A DNA stretch of 48,730 bases. Origin: Helochares maculicollis. Lineage: Eukaryota; Arthropoda; Insecta; Coleoptera; Hydrophilidae. Positions 23,323-33,498 of the stretch are shown piece by piece (the stretch's first letter is position 1; each line of letters starts with the position of its first letter). A model generated the notes under the pieces. That model made no database searches, was not told the origin of the DNA, and was given only the letters and a program-made list of their open reading frames with translations. Both the position numbers and the translations under genes were made by a program. Location: positions 1 through 48,730 of the forward strand of contig JAWQRO010000208.1 of NCBI GenBank assembly GCA_033557835.1. Direction: 5' to 3'.

Positions 23323-23542
23323 GCCTAAAGCATGGACGCAAGAGCAGCTGGAGCTCCTAAAAATAATAAGACAGGCCGCTGTGTCTATCGAAGACAAACA
23401 TAAAGCACTTGAGGCTCGAGATAAATTAATAAGACTGAGAATGAAAAAACATACTGATCTGTCAAAAGCGGAGAAGACAATCGGGACCTGTCCCGACATG
23501 TGCCCAGAAAAAGAGAGACTGCTAAGGGTAGTGCGGCACCAG
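23323..23542 (+). CDS. xmas: xmas coding exon 3: start of the Sac3/GANP domain
   Basis: The acceptor is CTGTTTTAG|G after a 111-nt intron. The exon contains the Sac3/GANP signature GTCPDMCPEKERLLR at about residues 249-263, which is the most diagnostic motif of the family. The donor is CACCAG|gtgagt after 23542, phase 0. Confidence 0.95.
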
Positions 23543-23629
23543 GTGAGTTGTTATTATGGCTCAAATATATTTTGAAATGTTTTGTATTAGCAAGTTTAAA
23601 TTATTGTGTAACTCGTGATATATTTTTAG

Positions 23630-23815
23630 GTTTCTTCATATGAACAAGATCTCGTCACCAAAGCATTGGTACCGGAATTAGCAGTGAAACAATATTCTAG
23701 AAGCTCTGCTGATCAAGAGTCTCCCTTGCCTCATGAACTAAGACCAGTTTCTGTTTTGCAAATGACGATGAGCTTTCTGATGCATGAGATAATGGATGAA
23801 TCCGAAAGACCTGAT
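23630..23815 (+). CDS. xmas: xmas coding exon 4: Sac3 domain continued
   Basis: The acceptor is ATTTTTAG|G after an 87-nt intron. The exon encodes VSSYEQDLVTKALVPELAVKQYSRSSADQE, PLPHELRPVSVLQMTMSFLM and ESERPD. The KxYxRSSADQE and LPxELRP motifs are typical of the Sac3 helical region. The donor is GAT|gtaagt after 23815, phase 0. The next intron carries a mariner. Confidence 0.95.
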
Positions 23816-23884
23816 GTAAGTGTTTATATGTTATGCTTCTACCAACTATTTGTAATAAAGATAAAAATGCGCCAAGATATACTA

Positions 23885-25063
23885 CTCTGTTCAAAAAGTA
23901 AGGTGAAATTGTCATTTAAAACTTCCGGGCATTAGGAAGACGGGTAATTTTTTTCCCTATATTGCTAGAACTATCTATAACATTTGCCAAGCATCTGTTT
24001 GTCAAAAGCTTTAATTATCTCCGAGTTGCTTGTGTTTTTGTAAACAACCAAAAGTGAATTTTTCAATATTTACAATGGGTGATTTTGCTGAGCAAAGAAC
24101 TGGCATCAAATTTTGATTGCGAAACTAATATTCTTGTGCGGATACAATGAAAATGTTGCAGAAAACATTTGGTGATCAAACTATGGTACAAAAAAAAACG
24201 TTTATAAGTGGTACATCGAGTTCAAAGCGGGCCGAGAAAGCGTTGAAGACGAACCACGCTCTGGACGACCATCAATGTCTACCGACGAGTGCCACGTCCA
24301 AAAAGTCTCAATTGGTGCCAAAATCGCTCAATTTTTTGGAAAAAAGAGCCGCAGTGATGTGTGTGAAACTTTTTCTATCTGACTATCGGGACTACTTGAA
24401 ATGCATCATTACTTGAGATGCGACTTAGATTTACACATACGATCCTAAAACCTTCGACCAAGTCAACGAATATCGTGCAAAAGGTGAAGCAAGACCGAAA
24501 AGACCACGGCAAAGTTAATCGAAAATCAAGGTCATGTTGACAGTTTTCTTTGATTGTCGTGGTGAGGTGTACTGTGAATTCCTTCCGCCGGACCAAACTG
24601 TCAACAAAGAATATTATTTGAGTGTTATGCATCATTTGCGTGAAGCTATTCGTCTGAAACGGACAGAATTATGGGCGAACAACTCTTGGTTCCTTCATCA
24701 CGATAATACACCATGTCATACTGAATTGGTTCTTCGCGACTTTTTTGCCAAAAACTCGACTCATCGTTCTGCAACCACCGTATTCACCTGATTTGGCTCT
24801 GTGCTACTTCTGGCTATTCAACAAACTCAAAAGGCCAATGCGGGAATATTGTTTTGATACGATTGAGAAGATAAAAACCGAATTGAAGAAGGTCTTGAAT
24901 GCTATACCAGAATAAGACTATTCAGACTGTTTTGAGGACTGGAAAAAGCATTGGCAAAAGTGCGTTTTATCGGACGGGGATTACTTTGAAGGGGATGAAA
25001 TTGATTTGGAGGAATAAATAATTTACATTTTAAAAACAAGTTCACCTTACTTTTTGATCACAG
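23885..25063 (+). mobile_element. mariner transposon, complete but inactive, in xmas intron 4
   Basis: It is bounded by inverted repeats (CTCTGTTCAAAAAGTAAGG and, reversed, CTGTGATCAAAAAGTAAGG) with TA on both sides, total 1179 bp. The transposase is broken by frame changes and an early stop. The N-terminus starts MGDFAEQRTGIKF at 24075 and then reaches KMLQKTFGDQTM. A VEDEPRSGRPS-like linker motif lies near 24250-24280, LTVFFDCRG (first catalytic Asp) near 24536 and LHHDNTPCH (second) near 24695. YSPDLAL (third) is near 24782 in another frame, and the stop after DEIDLEE is near 25016. It belongs to the DD34D mariner group. Transcribed in the same direction as xmas, it makes up most of the 1618-nt intron. 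Confidence 0.93.
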
Positions 25064-25433
25064 TATTATGATATTTCTATTGAATCTGTGTTTGTTTATT
25101 AATAAATCTTCTCTTTATTTAAGCAAACCATGATTTATTGTTCTCTTCCTGGAGGATAGTTATTCATATTTACACTGAAATACTAAAAGTTTAGTAGTTG
25201 CTGCACAAATATGCAAACTATGAGACAACACGGAGTTGTCCTCCTACTCAATAATGCTAACTATAAGTTGTCTTGTAGTCGGCACTCAACGTGTTAGGAA
25301 TAAATTAATTTTTTTGAGTGATTTAGAAATTCAAGCAAATGCCGCATTTATAGAAAAATTAGGAAGTGTAAATTGTCCTTCTTCACGAATGCGTTAAGTA
25401 ACGCATTACATTAACACAAAATTTTGCCAACAG

Positions 25434-28400
25434 GTTAATTTGGGAGATTGGTACCATTTCATGTGGGATCGCACCAGAGGCATCCGCAAAGATATAACAC
25501 AGCAGGAACTCTGCTGTCAAGGCTCTGTGACCTTAGTGGAACAATGCGCCCGTTTCCACATCCACTGCTCAGCCCGACTAGCCGGCGAAGAGCCGTCTAT
25601 CTTCGACCAAAAAATCAACACTGAAAATTTGACAAAATGTCTGCAGACCTTGAAGTATATGTACAACGACTTGCGGCTTAAAGGCGAAAATTGCCCGAAT
25701 GAACCTGAATTTAGGGCGTATGTGATCCTCCTGAACTTGAACGATGGAAATTTCATGTGGGAAATCCAGCGATTGGGTCGAGAAATACAAAAGTCCCCGC
25801 AAGTCCGGTTCGCTTTAGATGTTTATTCCGCTCTGGACAAAAATAACTACGTTAAATTCTTCAAGCTGGTGCACTCAACTACTTATTTGAACGCTTGTAT
25901 ATTGCTCAGATATTTCATACAAGTGCGGTACAAAGCGTTGGAGACCATCGTGAGATGCTACTCTCCTAGGTTGACCTTTAATCAGTACCCGTTGGACGAG
26001 CTTCAAAAATTGTTGGCTTTCGAAGACTTTGAATCCACCGTGGATTTTCTTGAAAATCACAATCTGTATTTAAATCGAGAGAAGACTCATGTTGTGTTAG
26101 ATAAAAAGATGTTCAGTCCACCGGATATTCCGTACATGATGAGCAGGGCCGTTAACGTTATCGAAGTCAAAAGGCTTGGTACAGTAGGGGAAGTTATTTG
26201 TGGAGGCCAAATGCCCGAGAAGACGTACGCTGATCATTTAGCGCATTCCAGTTTTGACGAGAAAGGATGTATGGATGTTTTAAGCTATTTCCCAGATGCG
26301 GATGATAAATTGCTATCGAAAGAATTCGATTTCGAAGCAGTTCAGAGCAAAGCCGCCGGTGATTCTGCACCAGGTAGTTTATTTAAGATCGGTAAAGGCT
26401 CAATGTTTGACGGAAGCACAAGTGGATTAAAGAGTAACTTGCTACAAGATCGCAGCAAAAGTCCGTTGTTCTTCAGAGATGTTGTTGATAAACCCTCGAC
26501 AGACTCTGCAAAGTCGGTTTGGGCTCCCAAAGATTCTGAGGGGAGCAAATCATTTTGGAATGCTAATGCAGATGGTGGAAATACATTTCCTGTGAAAGAA
26601 GGAAGCAAGTCGAGTATTTTCGGAAAAACTTCTTCGGCTTTTACGGAAGCACCTACTGCTTTCGGTGTGCCTCAAAATCTATTTGGGAGGACACAAGGAT
26701 CTTTTGTCGGCTCGCAAGAGTCATTTGGGACTACTCAATCTGCTGGTACTTCCCAATCATTTGCCAAAAATCAAACAGCCTTTGGCAGTACCGCAGAACA
26801 ATTTGGGACTCGGACTACAGTTGTTGGATCTGGAGGATTTAGTGGAACTCAGGTGCCATTTGGGGGAAGCCAGGCTCCATTTGGAGGAAGCCAGGCGCCA
26901 TTTGGGGGGTCTCAAGTAGCTTTTGGGGGATCCCAGAAGCCATTTGGGGGACAACAGCCATCTGGAGAGACCCAAACAGTATTTGGAGCTGCTAGAGACA
27001 CATCAAAACATCCTGAAACATTTGGAGAATCATCCAGTAGCCAAACGATATTTGGTGCAAGTATTCCAAAGGCATTTGGGGGAAAACAAGCGAGATTTGA
27101 TGGTCAAAAAAGCATTTTTGGAGGCCCTGCAAGAGACATTCAAGGCTTAAATGAAGGCTCACAAGACTCCTTTGGGAATTTGCCAGATAAATTTGGAGCG
27201 TCACAAGCCACGAAGCCTCCACATGCCTCAGACACTTCTAGTGCACATCAAGCTTCATTTGAAGCCCCACGTGGCTCATTCAGAGTACAATCGTCAATGG
27301 GAGGTTTTCAAGAGGGTCCAGGAAATCTCTCAGCATCTGCAAAGGATGGATTTACAGGCAATGCACAAGGGGGTAGTTCGGAGTTTCAAAGAGATGGTTC
27401 AAAGACACAACAGCAACCATTTGGTGGCTTCAAGTTCGATTTGCAATCCCCACCATCAAAATCTGCAGGAAGTTTTTTCCAAAGTACGGCAAAACCAACT
27501 GAGCAACAGTCGTCTCTGTTTGGCGTGTTTGCACAACAATCCGAAGCTGGAAATCAAAGTATTTTTGGACAAAATAAACCAGCAAGTGCTTTTACGCCAA
27601 TGCCACCATCTACAACAACACAGTCATCGATACCTAACCAGGCACCCATTACTAACAGGTCTATATTCAACAAAAATGAACCCAAAATTGTCCAAAATCT
27701 ATTTGGGCAAAAGCCAACCACTACCTTCTTCTTTCCCAGTGGTAGCATTTCGACATCGACTAGCCAACTCGACTTTAAAACAAACACAACGGCTTCATCA
27801 CAGTCAGCCTTCAAGTTTAGCCTTTCCCCTACGAAAACTCCAAGTTCTATAAGCGACCACGGTCCAAACTTCCAGGCCATTCAGAGATACAACGAAAGAC
27901 TACCCTCAGAAAATGAGCACATGCAAAAGCGTCCTGACGGTTTTGGTAGACAATTAGGAAGCGACAAAGAATACCCGAATGCAGGGATAGAAGATAACCG
28001 AATTCTGAGATCGAGACAACAAATTGAAGAAGAGCTCACCAGAAATAAAGTGGGATTAAAGCAAACCGTGACAGATGAAAAGCGTTGGCAAGCTGCACAA
28101 TTAAAATCAGAAGAGAGATTTAGGGAAAGCCGACCTTCAGAAGATCGATTGGTGGAGGAACGGCTTAAGGAAGAAGGTTTCAAAGAAGAACGATTGAAGC
28201 AAGATCGCCTTGAGCAAGAAAGATTGAAACAAGATGAAGATAGGAAACGTGAAGAACAACGAAAACTTGAGGAACAACGAAAGCTTGAGGAACGAAAAAA
28301 GGTCGAAGAACAGAATAGAAAACGTGAAGAGGAAGCCCAACGGAAAGCGGAAGAGGAGCGACGGATTCTTATGGAACAGCAGCGAGAACGTGAGGAAAAG

Positions 28401-30239
28401 CGAAACAAAGAAATATCGGACACGGTGATACAAGTTGTTAAGAAGCTCATAACGGATGCTGAAGAACTCCACAAATCAAACACTTTAACCCAAATACGGT
28501 TGAAAATGAATTCGTACAAAGCCAAGCTGGTAATTGACAAATGGAGAGCTTTCATCAAAGGGAGGAAGAGAAAACGGAAGGCCATAGGTGCGCCTCTCTG
28601 GGCTTCATCTGTTACGCCAATTCAAGAAGCCCGAGAGCTATTCACGAGGACGCAGGATGATACTTTGGCAAATGCTAAACGATACAAAATGGGGCTTCCG
28701 ATGCAAATTCCGTTGCCCAAAGAGAGTTCTGTAACACCAATAAACCTGAATGATCTCTTATACCCATGTTTGCTGGACCGGCACTCACAGCTAGACGGAA
28801 CTTGCAAAGATATCTATTGGAAAACCGTTATTTCAATCCCTGACCGTACGGAACACTGCAACGGTTTCGTAAGGATAGACAGCACGCTTTCAAAAATGCT
28901 GGATTTCCAAGGCAACTTGTGCATCAAAACATCCAAGACGGTTTTAGGAGAAAAAGCAGCTTACTGCATAGAAAAGTTTATAGGGGTCAAACGGGCGCAA
29001 CGGAACACCAACGGATTGTTGCTTGTAACGAAAGATATCAACTCTCATTTTGTGGATCGCCTCTTCGATTGCATTAGAAATTTCGCTCAGCACTCCATGA
29101 TTCCCGCTTTTATCATTATCGAAGATGAGCATTTTGACGACGGGGGTACTTTCAAAGAATTGCAGCGTCGACACAAACTGTCGGATTACAAGATCATGGT
29201 GAGTCCTTTAATTCCGCCCAGGCTAGAGATTGCAGTGAAAGAAGGCCTTAAATATTTAGCGTCTCGTTACCAAAGACCGCCGCCTCTAGAACTAGAGTGT
29301 TTCAAAATGTTCCTGGTGCAAAATCTCGGGTCGGAACTTTGGACCCGGGTATACAGCTCCAGCATATTTAACAAGCCGTATCGAGAATGTCTCACCTCTC
29401 CGAGAATCGTAGTTGGTTTGTACAATCAGGCCTTGGAGTACTTGAAAAACATGGTGCTAAAAGAGGAGAACGACTCGTATTTGGATTTTTCCGAGGAGTT
29501 TAAAGATATTGCGTATGAAACAAAATTGGAGGTTTTCCCCTATGATTATAAATTTTTCCCCAGTTACTGGAGGCATCCCGCTTACAAAAAACTAGTCGAA
29601 GATCACTTCGAGGCCCTCAAAATGCCTGATTACGAAGCTGTTTGGCCACCTAAGACCCAAAAGGACTTGGAAGAGATTGTTTTTAGCTACTGCCGACAAA
29701 TCTTTGTGGAGCCCATACCGAAATTTTATAAAATCATGGGCAAGATTCTGAGGGGGATCGAAGATAATTTCGAGTTGATTAAAGAGGTCGTTTGGACTGG
29801 GGTTATTGACACCATAGCTATGGAGAAGATCGATGAGCTGGATTATTCTTTAGAAGACACAGAGTTTTATACTGAGGAGTACCCAGAATTGATAGTGGTG
29901 TACCATAAGGAAGACTTACGACGATACGAACAAGACTTTTGGTTTTATGTCAACAACAAGATTATCAAGAGGGAGATCGACGAAAAGTGGCAGCAGAAAT
30001 TGGCCAAGAGTCCCAAAAAGAGGCGTTCCGAGGTTCTGGACGTTCCTGAAATACCTGACTTGAACAAAACCTTCTCTGAGCTCATCAAGGAACGGGAGGC
30101 TTCAGAACCTGCCCTTCGAAAGCGCAAGTTGGCTTTGGAGCACATTAAACAAACGATGGAAGACCTAGATAAGAGCATGGCAATCTCTAAGAAGATAAAC
30201 GAAAGGATTAGTGATAACCTAAATAATTTATTTAAGTAA
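25434..30239 (+). CDS. xmas: xmas (xmas-2/GANP/MCM3AP, Sac3-type mRNA export scaffold), giant last exon
   Basis: xmas/GANP is the scaffold of the TREX-2 complex at the nuclear pore, linking transcription to mRNA export. The acceptor is GCCAACAG|GTT at 25434; exons 1-5 total 5799 nt, 1932 residues, close to human GANP (1980). Order in this exon: the rest of the Sac3 domain to about residue 573 (WDRTRGIRKDITQQELC, ARFHIHCSARL); a linker with many FG dipeptides, about 700-1110, including five 21-nt units; and an E/K/R-rich coiled coil, about 1190-1330. A helix follows (KLVIDKWRAFIKGRKRKRKA, about 1360-1382) resembling the CID segment that binds ENY2/centrin. The GANP C-terminal domain runs about 1384-1932. 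The FG repeats fit docking to export receptors or pores. Confidence 0.96.
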   Translation, partial: VNLGDWYHFMWDRTRGIRKDITQQELCCQGSVTLVEQCARFHIHCSARLAGEEPSIFDQKINTENLTKCLQTLKYMYNDLRLKGENCPNEPEFRAYVILLNLNDGNFMWEIQRLGREIQKSPQVRFALDVYSALDKNNYVKFFKLVHSTTYLNACILLRYFIQVRYKALETIVRCYSPRLTFNQYPLDELQKLLAFEDFESTVDFLENHNLYLNREKTHVVLDKKMFSPPDIPYMMSRAVNVIEVKRLGTVGEVICGGQMPEKTYADHLAHSSFDEKGCMDVLSYFPDADDKLLSKEFDFEAVQSKAAGDSAPGSLFKIGKGSMFDGSTSGLKSNLLQDRSKSPLFFRDVVDKPSTDSAKSVWAPKDSEGSKSFWNANADGGNTFPVKEGSKSSIFGKTSSAFTEAPTAFGVPQNLFGRTQGSFVGSQESFGTTQSAGTSQSFAKNQTAFGSTAEQFGTRTTVVGSGGFSGTQVPFGGSQAPFGGSQAPFGGSQVAFGGSQKPFGGQQPSGETQTVFGAARDTSKHPETFGESSSSQTIFGASIPKAFGGKQARFDGQKSIFGGPARDIQGLNEGSQDSFGNLPDKFGASQATKPPHASDTSSAHQASFEAPRGSFRVQSSMGGFQEGPGNLSASAKDGFTGNAQGGSSEFQRDGSKTQQQPFGGFKFDLQSPPSKSAGSFFQSTAKPTEQQSSLFGVFAQQSEAGNQSIFGQNKPASAFTPMPPSTTTQSSIPNQAPITNRSIFNKNEPKIVQNLFGQKPTTTFFFPSGSISTSTSQLDFKTNTTASSQSAFKFSLSPTKTPSSISDHGPNFQAIQRYNERLPSENEHMQKRPDGFGRQLGSDKEYPNAGIEDNRILRSRQQIEEELTRNKVGLKQTVTDEKRWQAAQLKSEERFRESRPSEDRLVEERLKEEGFKEERLKQDRLEQERLKQDEDRKREEQRKLEEQRKLEERKKVEEQNRKREEEAQRKAEEERRILMEQQREREEKRNKEISDTVIQVVKKLITDAEELHKSNTLTQIRLKMNSYKAKLVIDKWRAFIKGRKRKRKAIGAPLWASSVTPIQEARELFTRTQDDTLANAKRYKMGLPMQIPLPKESSVTPINLNDLLYPCLLDRHSQLDGTCKDIYWKTVISIPDRTEHCNGFVRIDSTLSKMLDFQGNLCIKTSKTVLGEKAAYCIEKFIGVKRAQRNTNGLLLVTKDINSHFVDRLFDCIRNFAQHSMIPAFIIIEDEHFDDGGTFKELQRRHKLSDYKIMVSPLIPPRLEIAVKEGLKYLASRYQRPPPLELECFKMFLVQNLGSELWTRVYSSSIFNKPYRECLTSPRIVVGLYNQALEYLKNMVLKEENDSYLDFSEEFKDIAYETKLEVFPYDYKFFPSYWRHPAYKKLVEDHFEALKMPDYEAVWPPKTQKDLEEIVFSYCRQIFVEPIPKFYKIMGKILRGIEDNFELIKEVVWTGVIDTIAMEKIDELDYSLEDTEFYTEEYPELIVVYHKEDLRRYEQDFWFYVNNKIIKREIDEKWQQKLAKSPKKRRSEVLDVPEIPDLNKTFSELIKEREASEPALRKRKLALEHIKQTMEDLDKSMAISKKINERISDNLNNLFK
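26856..26960 (+). repeat. five in-frame 21-nt tandem repeats in the xmas FG region
   Basis: Five consecutive 21-nt units start at 26856 with CCATTTGG(A/G)GG, encoding PFGGSQA-type heptapeptides (PFGGSQA, PFGGSQA, PFGGSQV, AFGGSQK, PFGGQQP). The unit length keeps the frame, so copy number can vary without disrupting the protein. Confidence 0.9.
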
Positions 30240-30240
30240 C

Positions 30241-30313
30241 TTTATTTATGTCATGCGTTGCCTCATTTCTTGATTATTGTATACCTGGAAGAAAATAGAC
30301 AACAAATTATTAA
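30241..30313. terminator. overlapping 3' ends of xmas (+) and CHCHD2 (-)
   Basis: On the minus strand AATAAA (TTTATT at 30241-30246) lies about 65 nt past the CHCHD2 stop. It also lies just beyond the xmas stop at 30237-30239. On the plus strand ATTAAA at about 30308-30313 is the first plausible xmas poly(A) signal and lies inside the end of the CHCHD2 coding exon. If used, the two transcripts overlap at their 3' ends. Confidence 0.55.
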
Positions 30314-30655
30314 AGAAGAATAGTTTTTATAAACGGCTTTTTAATACCGTTCCTTTCTTTGCATTGGATGATGGCTTCGTTGAATCCTTGGCATAAATTT
30401 AGGTCCTTTTGGGAGGAGGCGCATTGCAGAAACTGCTTGATTTCCCAAGCGCAAGGGCCTGTGGGTTCGCTATACCCGTAGTTTGCTTGTTGCTGCTGGT
30501 ACTGTTCTTCGACAGACGGAGCTCTTCCACCTCCTGTGATTGCATGGCCGACTACGTGTCCAACGGCTGACCCTACCGCAACTCCTCCTGCTGTAGCTGC
30601 CATTTGGCCGAAGAGTCCTGGCTGGCGTGGTTGAGCTGGCGCTTGGGCAGGAGCA
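30310..30655 (-). CDS. CHCHD2: CHCHD2-type twin CX9C protein, last exon a (distal)
   Basis: It encodes a CHCHD2/MIC17-family C-terminal half: QPRQPGLFGQMAATAGGVAVGSAVGHVVGHAITGG, the conserved hydrophobic Gly/Ala segment, then two CX9C motifs. These are C-AWEIKQFLQ-C and C-QGFNEAIIQ-C, the coiled-coil-helix-coiled-coil-helix fold oxidised by Mia40 in the mitochondrial intermembrane space. The acceptor is TTGGTTAG|T at 30655, phase 2. The N-terminal exon is not adjacent: nothing resembling one was found between 30656 and 33090, but two candidates lie at 34642-34697 and 35653-35756, both phase 2. Relative to exon b it has an extra C-terminal tail (about 11 residues after RNG). Confidence 0.93.
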
Positions 30656-30988
30656 CTAACCAAAAATGGTGAGTGATTAAATATGTTTTGGTCTAATTAC
30701 GAGCAGGAATCTTTAAAGCGTAATTTTATAATACTGTACATATGTTATTGATTTACTTCATAATTAGAGCCTAATGTATTTACAGTAAGTAACGCTTGAG
30801 TGGATTTTGAAGGATGGTATCAGAAATAAACTATTACACTTAATTATGAAGTCTTTGTCGACTCACTGTTTTAATTTGATGACATGACAAAGTACAAACA
30901 CATGCATCAGTGGGGGAAGTATTTTCTCCTAATTTCTACTCCCTTTGGCTATCTGTTTTTTTTTGCATTTTACATGCATATGTTTATA

Positions 30989-32411
30989 CAGGGTGTTACA
31001 GAATTAATTTCCAATACTTAACCTGCATGTTAAGAATGCCAATGTGACCACAACCTGGTATTTTTTAACTAAAAATCAAAATGCTGAATATTCGGCTAAT
31101 TTGGGACTCCTGGCATAATTGAAATGATGCCAATAGACCATGCTGGGTTACAGAATATTATGCAGACACCGTCTGCGGCACCGTTATTGCTATAAAAATA
31201 ACGGCATCACAATCAAATACGTCGTTAGATCCTTCAAAATCTCGAGACAACATTTTTCATGAACGCAAAACCGTCCTTATCAAAGAGAAACAGAAAAAGA
31301 ACATAAACAACCATTGAAGTCAAATTTTATAGCTCCGCGATTTTTCGAATCATTTAAAACAGAACGTGTCCTCGAACAAAGATCGCTTTGTATTTGTATC
31401 TTCCGCCACAAGAAAAACGATTACATCATACATCGCAAACTAACGTCACCTTTATCTCTATAAAAATACCGGCATCACAATCAAAACAAAGCGTTAGGTC
31501 CGTTATAATCACGAGATACAATTATTTCACGAACACAAAACCTTTCTAATAACATAGACAGAAAAAAAAGATTATAAAAAACCATTTAAGTAAAACTTTA
31601 TTCGAGCGCATTGTCTTTTGAAGTAGAGGTCGAACGCCATCTCGAAAGAATATTGCTTTATATTATCGCCGCAAGAAAGGTGGTTACATCATACAACGCA
31701 AACTAAACAATAACTTTATTGTTAAAATTCAATGGCTACTTAAATACGATGTACTACAGTCAATTTCTATCACAATTAACAGTACAAATTCACGTTATTG
31801 CGAGGACAGAAAAACATGCACCGCTTCTCTTGCGTCTGCAGTTGTAAATTTATTGCGCTTTACGTGTTTTGATAAGCATCCACTTTCATTTTTATCACCT
31901 TGTTTACAATTAATTTTTTTTTTGTTTCGTGCTTAGTAAGTTCAGATGATTTGCATATTAGTAAATATGTCTTTCTTTGAATAGGGCATAAAGAAAAGTT
32001 TAGCTAATTTACATAATAGTAAATAATGAATTAAAAACAAATTGAAATGAACGCAATCTGACCAAACATGTGGCACTTGTTTTTCCTCTCCGGTTGGAAT
32101 TTATTGGGCTGTTAACTTTTGTCGTTCGTCTTTATTTCTTTTCAACGAGGGTTTTTTATTATTATTTCGTCAGTTTAGAGTCCAGGTGCTTTAAGCGTAA
32201 ACAAGAAGGTGATTCTTTGAAATGCTAATAAAATTCGTCTGTGTTCGACCGACGACGTCATAGGGAATTCCAACAGTGGTTCTTAACATGTACATGTAAT
32301 TAATAACTCGGTTACTAATTATGCCCCAAAATGCAAACAAAAACCTATCGCTTATTATTTCTTATATCTACCACCCTTTTAAGTTTTGTAACTTAATTTT
32401 GAAACAGGCTG
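30989..32411 (+). mobile_element. TE2 transposon copy A, no coding capacity, inside the CHCHD2 locus
   Basis: The left end is CAGGGTGTTACAGAATTAA and the right end, reversed, CAGCCTGTTTCAAAATTAAG. These are imperfect inverted repeats, flanked by TATA on both sides (TTTATA|CAG and CTG|TATAAA). Length is 1423 bp. The second copy (38281-39655) is in opposite orientation with the same ends and the same TATA flanks. I find no transposase in either copy, so both look non-autonomous. TATA or TA targets fit Tc1/mariner-like or related DNA transposons. The superfamily is unknown. Confidence 0.85.
31191..31710. repeat. 268-bp tandem duplication inside TE2 copy A
   Basis: TATAAAAATAACGGCATCAC at 31191 and TATAAAAATACCGGCATCAC at 31459 start two units 268 bp apart. 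Both carry, in order, CACGAACACAAAACC-like, ACATAAACAACCATT-like and GTTACATCATACA-GCAAACTAA-like blocks. TE2 copy B has only one such unit. Confidence 0.8.
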
Positions 32412-33089
32412 TATAAATTAGTGGAATGGGTATTTTTATGAAGTCGGAACTTGGAAAAATCATTGTGACGGTAAGTCAATTCTTCAATTTTATGGTAACA
32501 TATACCTATCGAAAATAGAGGCGTTTCGCTGAGGAATTAAAACAACTCAACGTTTAAAAATAAATTTATTGCAAAAGTATGTAGTAATGTATCATATGCG
32601 TTAACAAAAAATTGATAATAAATATATCTACCTAGTTTGAGGTACACAAAATAGTGGAAAATTATAAATCACAACAATACATTGTAAAACATGTATTTTC
32701 TTTTAAATTTCTCTTCGAACAAACTACAAAATTTATGAGCTACTATCGTATAGTAATAATAATAATATTCATGATCATAACTAAAGTAAGAAAGATGTCT
32801 GAATTTTCCATTTACTACTTCTCTTCTTCAATTTAAAAATGATCTACGGTAATTAACTAACTCTTAAGGGAGATCTGAAACAAAATAAGTCAATTTTAAA
32901 ATCCATATTTAAGACAAAACCAGCGCAGAGATGAAACAAGTTGACGTAAATCACATGGAAAACTTTTTAAGGGTTGAGAAACTGATTGAAAATGCGAATA
33001 AATGAATTTAACAATGCGGAAATGAGTTTAGCAAAGGAAAGACGAATGGATCGAGGAAACGAAATAGTTTAAATTGAAGGTGCAAGATA
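32412..33089. other. AT-rich DNA; likely 3' UTR of CHCHD2 exon b
   Basis: No coding sequence was seen. On the minus strand AATAAA (TTTATT at 32565-32570) lies about 520 nt past the stop at 33090 and could end a long 3' UTR. It would stop short of TE2 copy A. Confidence 0.4.
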
Positions 33090-33498
33090 CTAACTGTTTC
33101 TAATTTTGCACTGCTGGATGGCCTCGTTGAATCCCTGACATAAAGTAAGGTCAGATTGGTTAGCAGCACATTCTAGGAACTGTTTGATTTCCCATGCACA
33201 TGGGCCTGTTTGTTCAGTGTTTGAGTAGCCCTGTTGCGATTGGTAAGCGGGTTGCGCTGGCGCTGCAGCTGCTGCCGCAGGCTGTTGGTTGTCTCCGGAT
33301 CCGCTGAACATGCCTGTCATGGCATGGCCGACGGTATGTCCAATTGCAGAACCTACAGCTACACCACCAGCCGTGGCTGCCATCTGAGCAAAAAGGCCTG
33401 GTTGTTGAGGTTGTGCTTGCATAGGAGCTGCTGGGGCCGCTTGCATAGGGGCGGCTGGTGCTGGTGCCCTAGCTGGCAAAGTTTGGGTCGGAGCAGCC
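33090..33498 (-). CDS. CHCHD2: CHCHD2-type twin CX9C protein, last exon b (proximal)
   Basis: It encodes an Ala/Pro-rich lead-in, then QQPGLFAQMAATAGGVAVGSAIGHTVGHAMTG, an Ala/Gln-rich linker, and the twin motif C-AWEIKQFLE-C ... C-QGFNEAIQQ-C ending KIRNS and stop. The family acts in mitochondria at MICOS/complex IV, and vertebrate members also act as nuclear regulators; that is family knowledge. The acceptor is CTTATTGCAG|G at 33498, phase 2. Joined to the first exon at 34642-34697 it gives SPTPRAAPTQTL and a protein of about 154 residues, close to human CHCHD2 (151). Confidence 0.93.

Noticed and set aside
27151..28585. Long open frames in other frames of the xmas last exon (plus 27151-27852, minus 27881-28585)
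   Set aside because: They arise from the repetitive FG and E/K/R-rich codons of xmas; the xmas frame itself is continuous and conserved.
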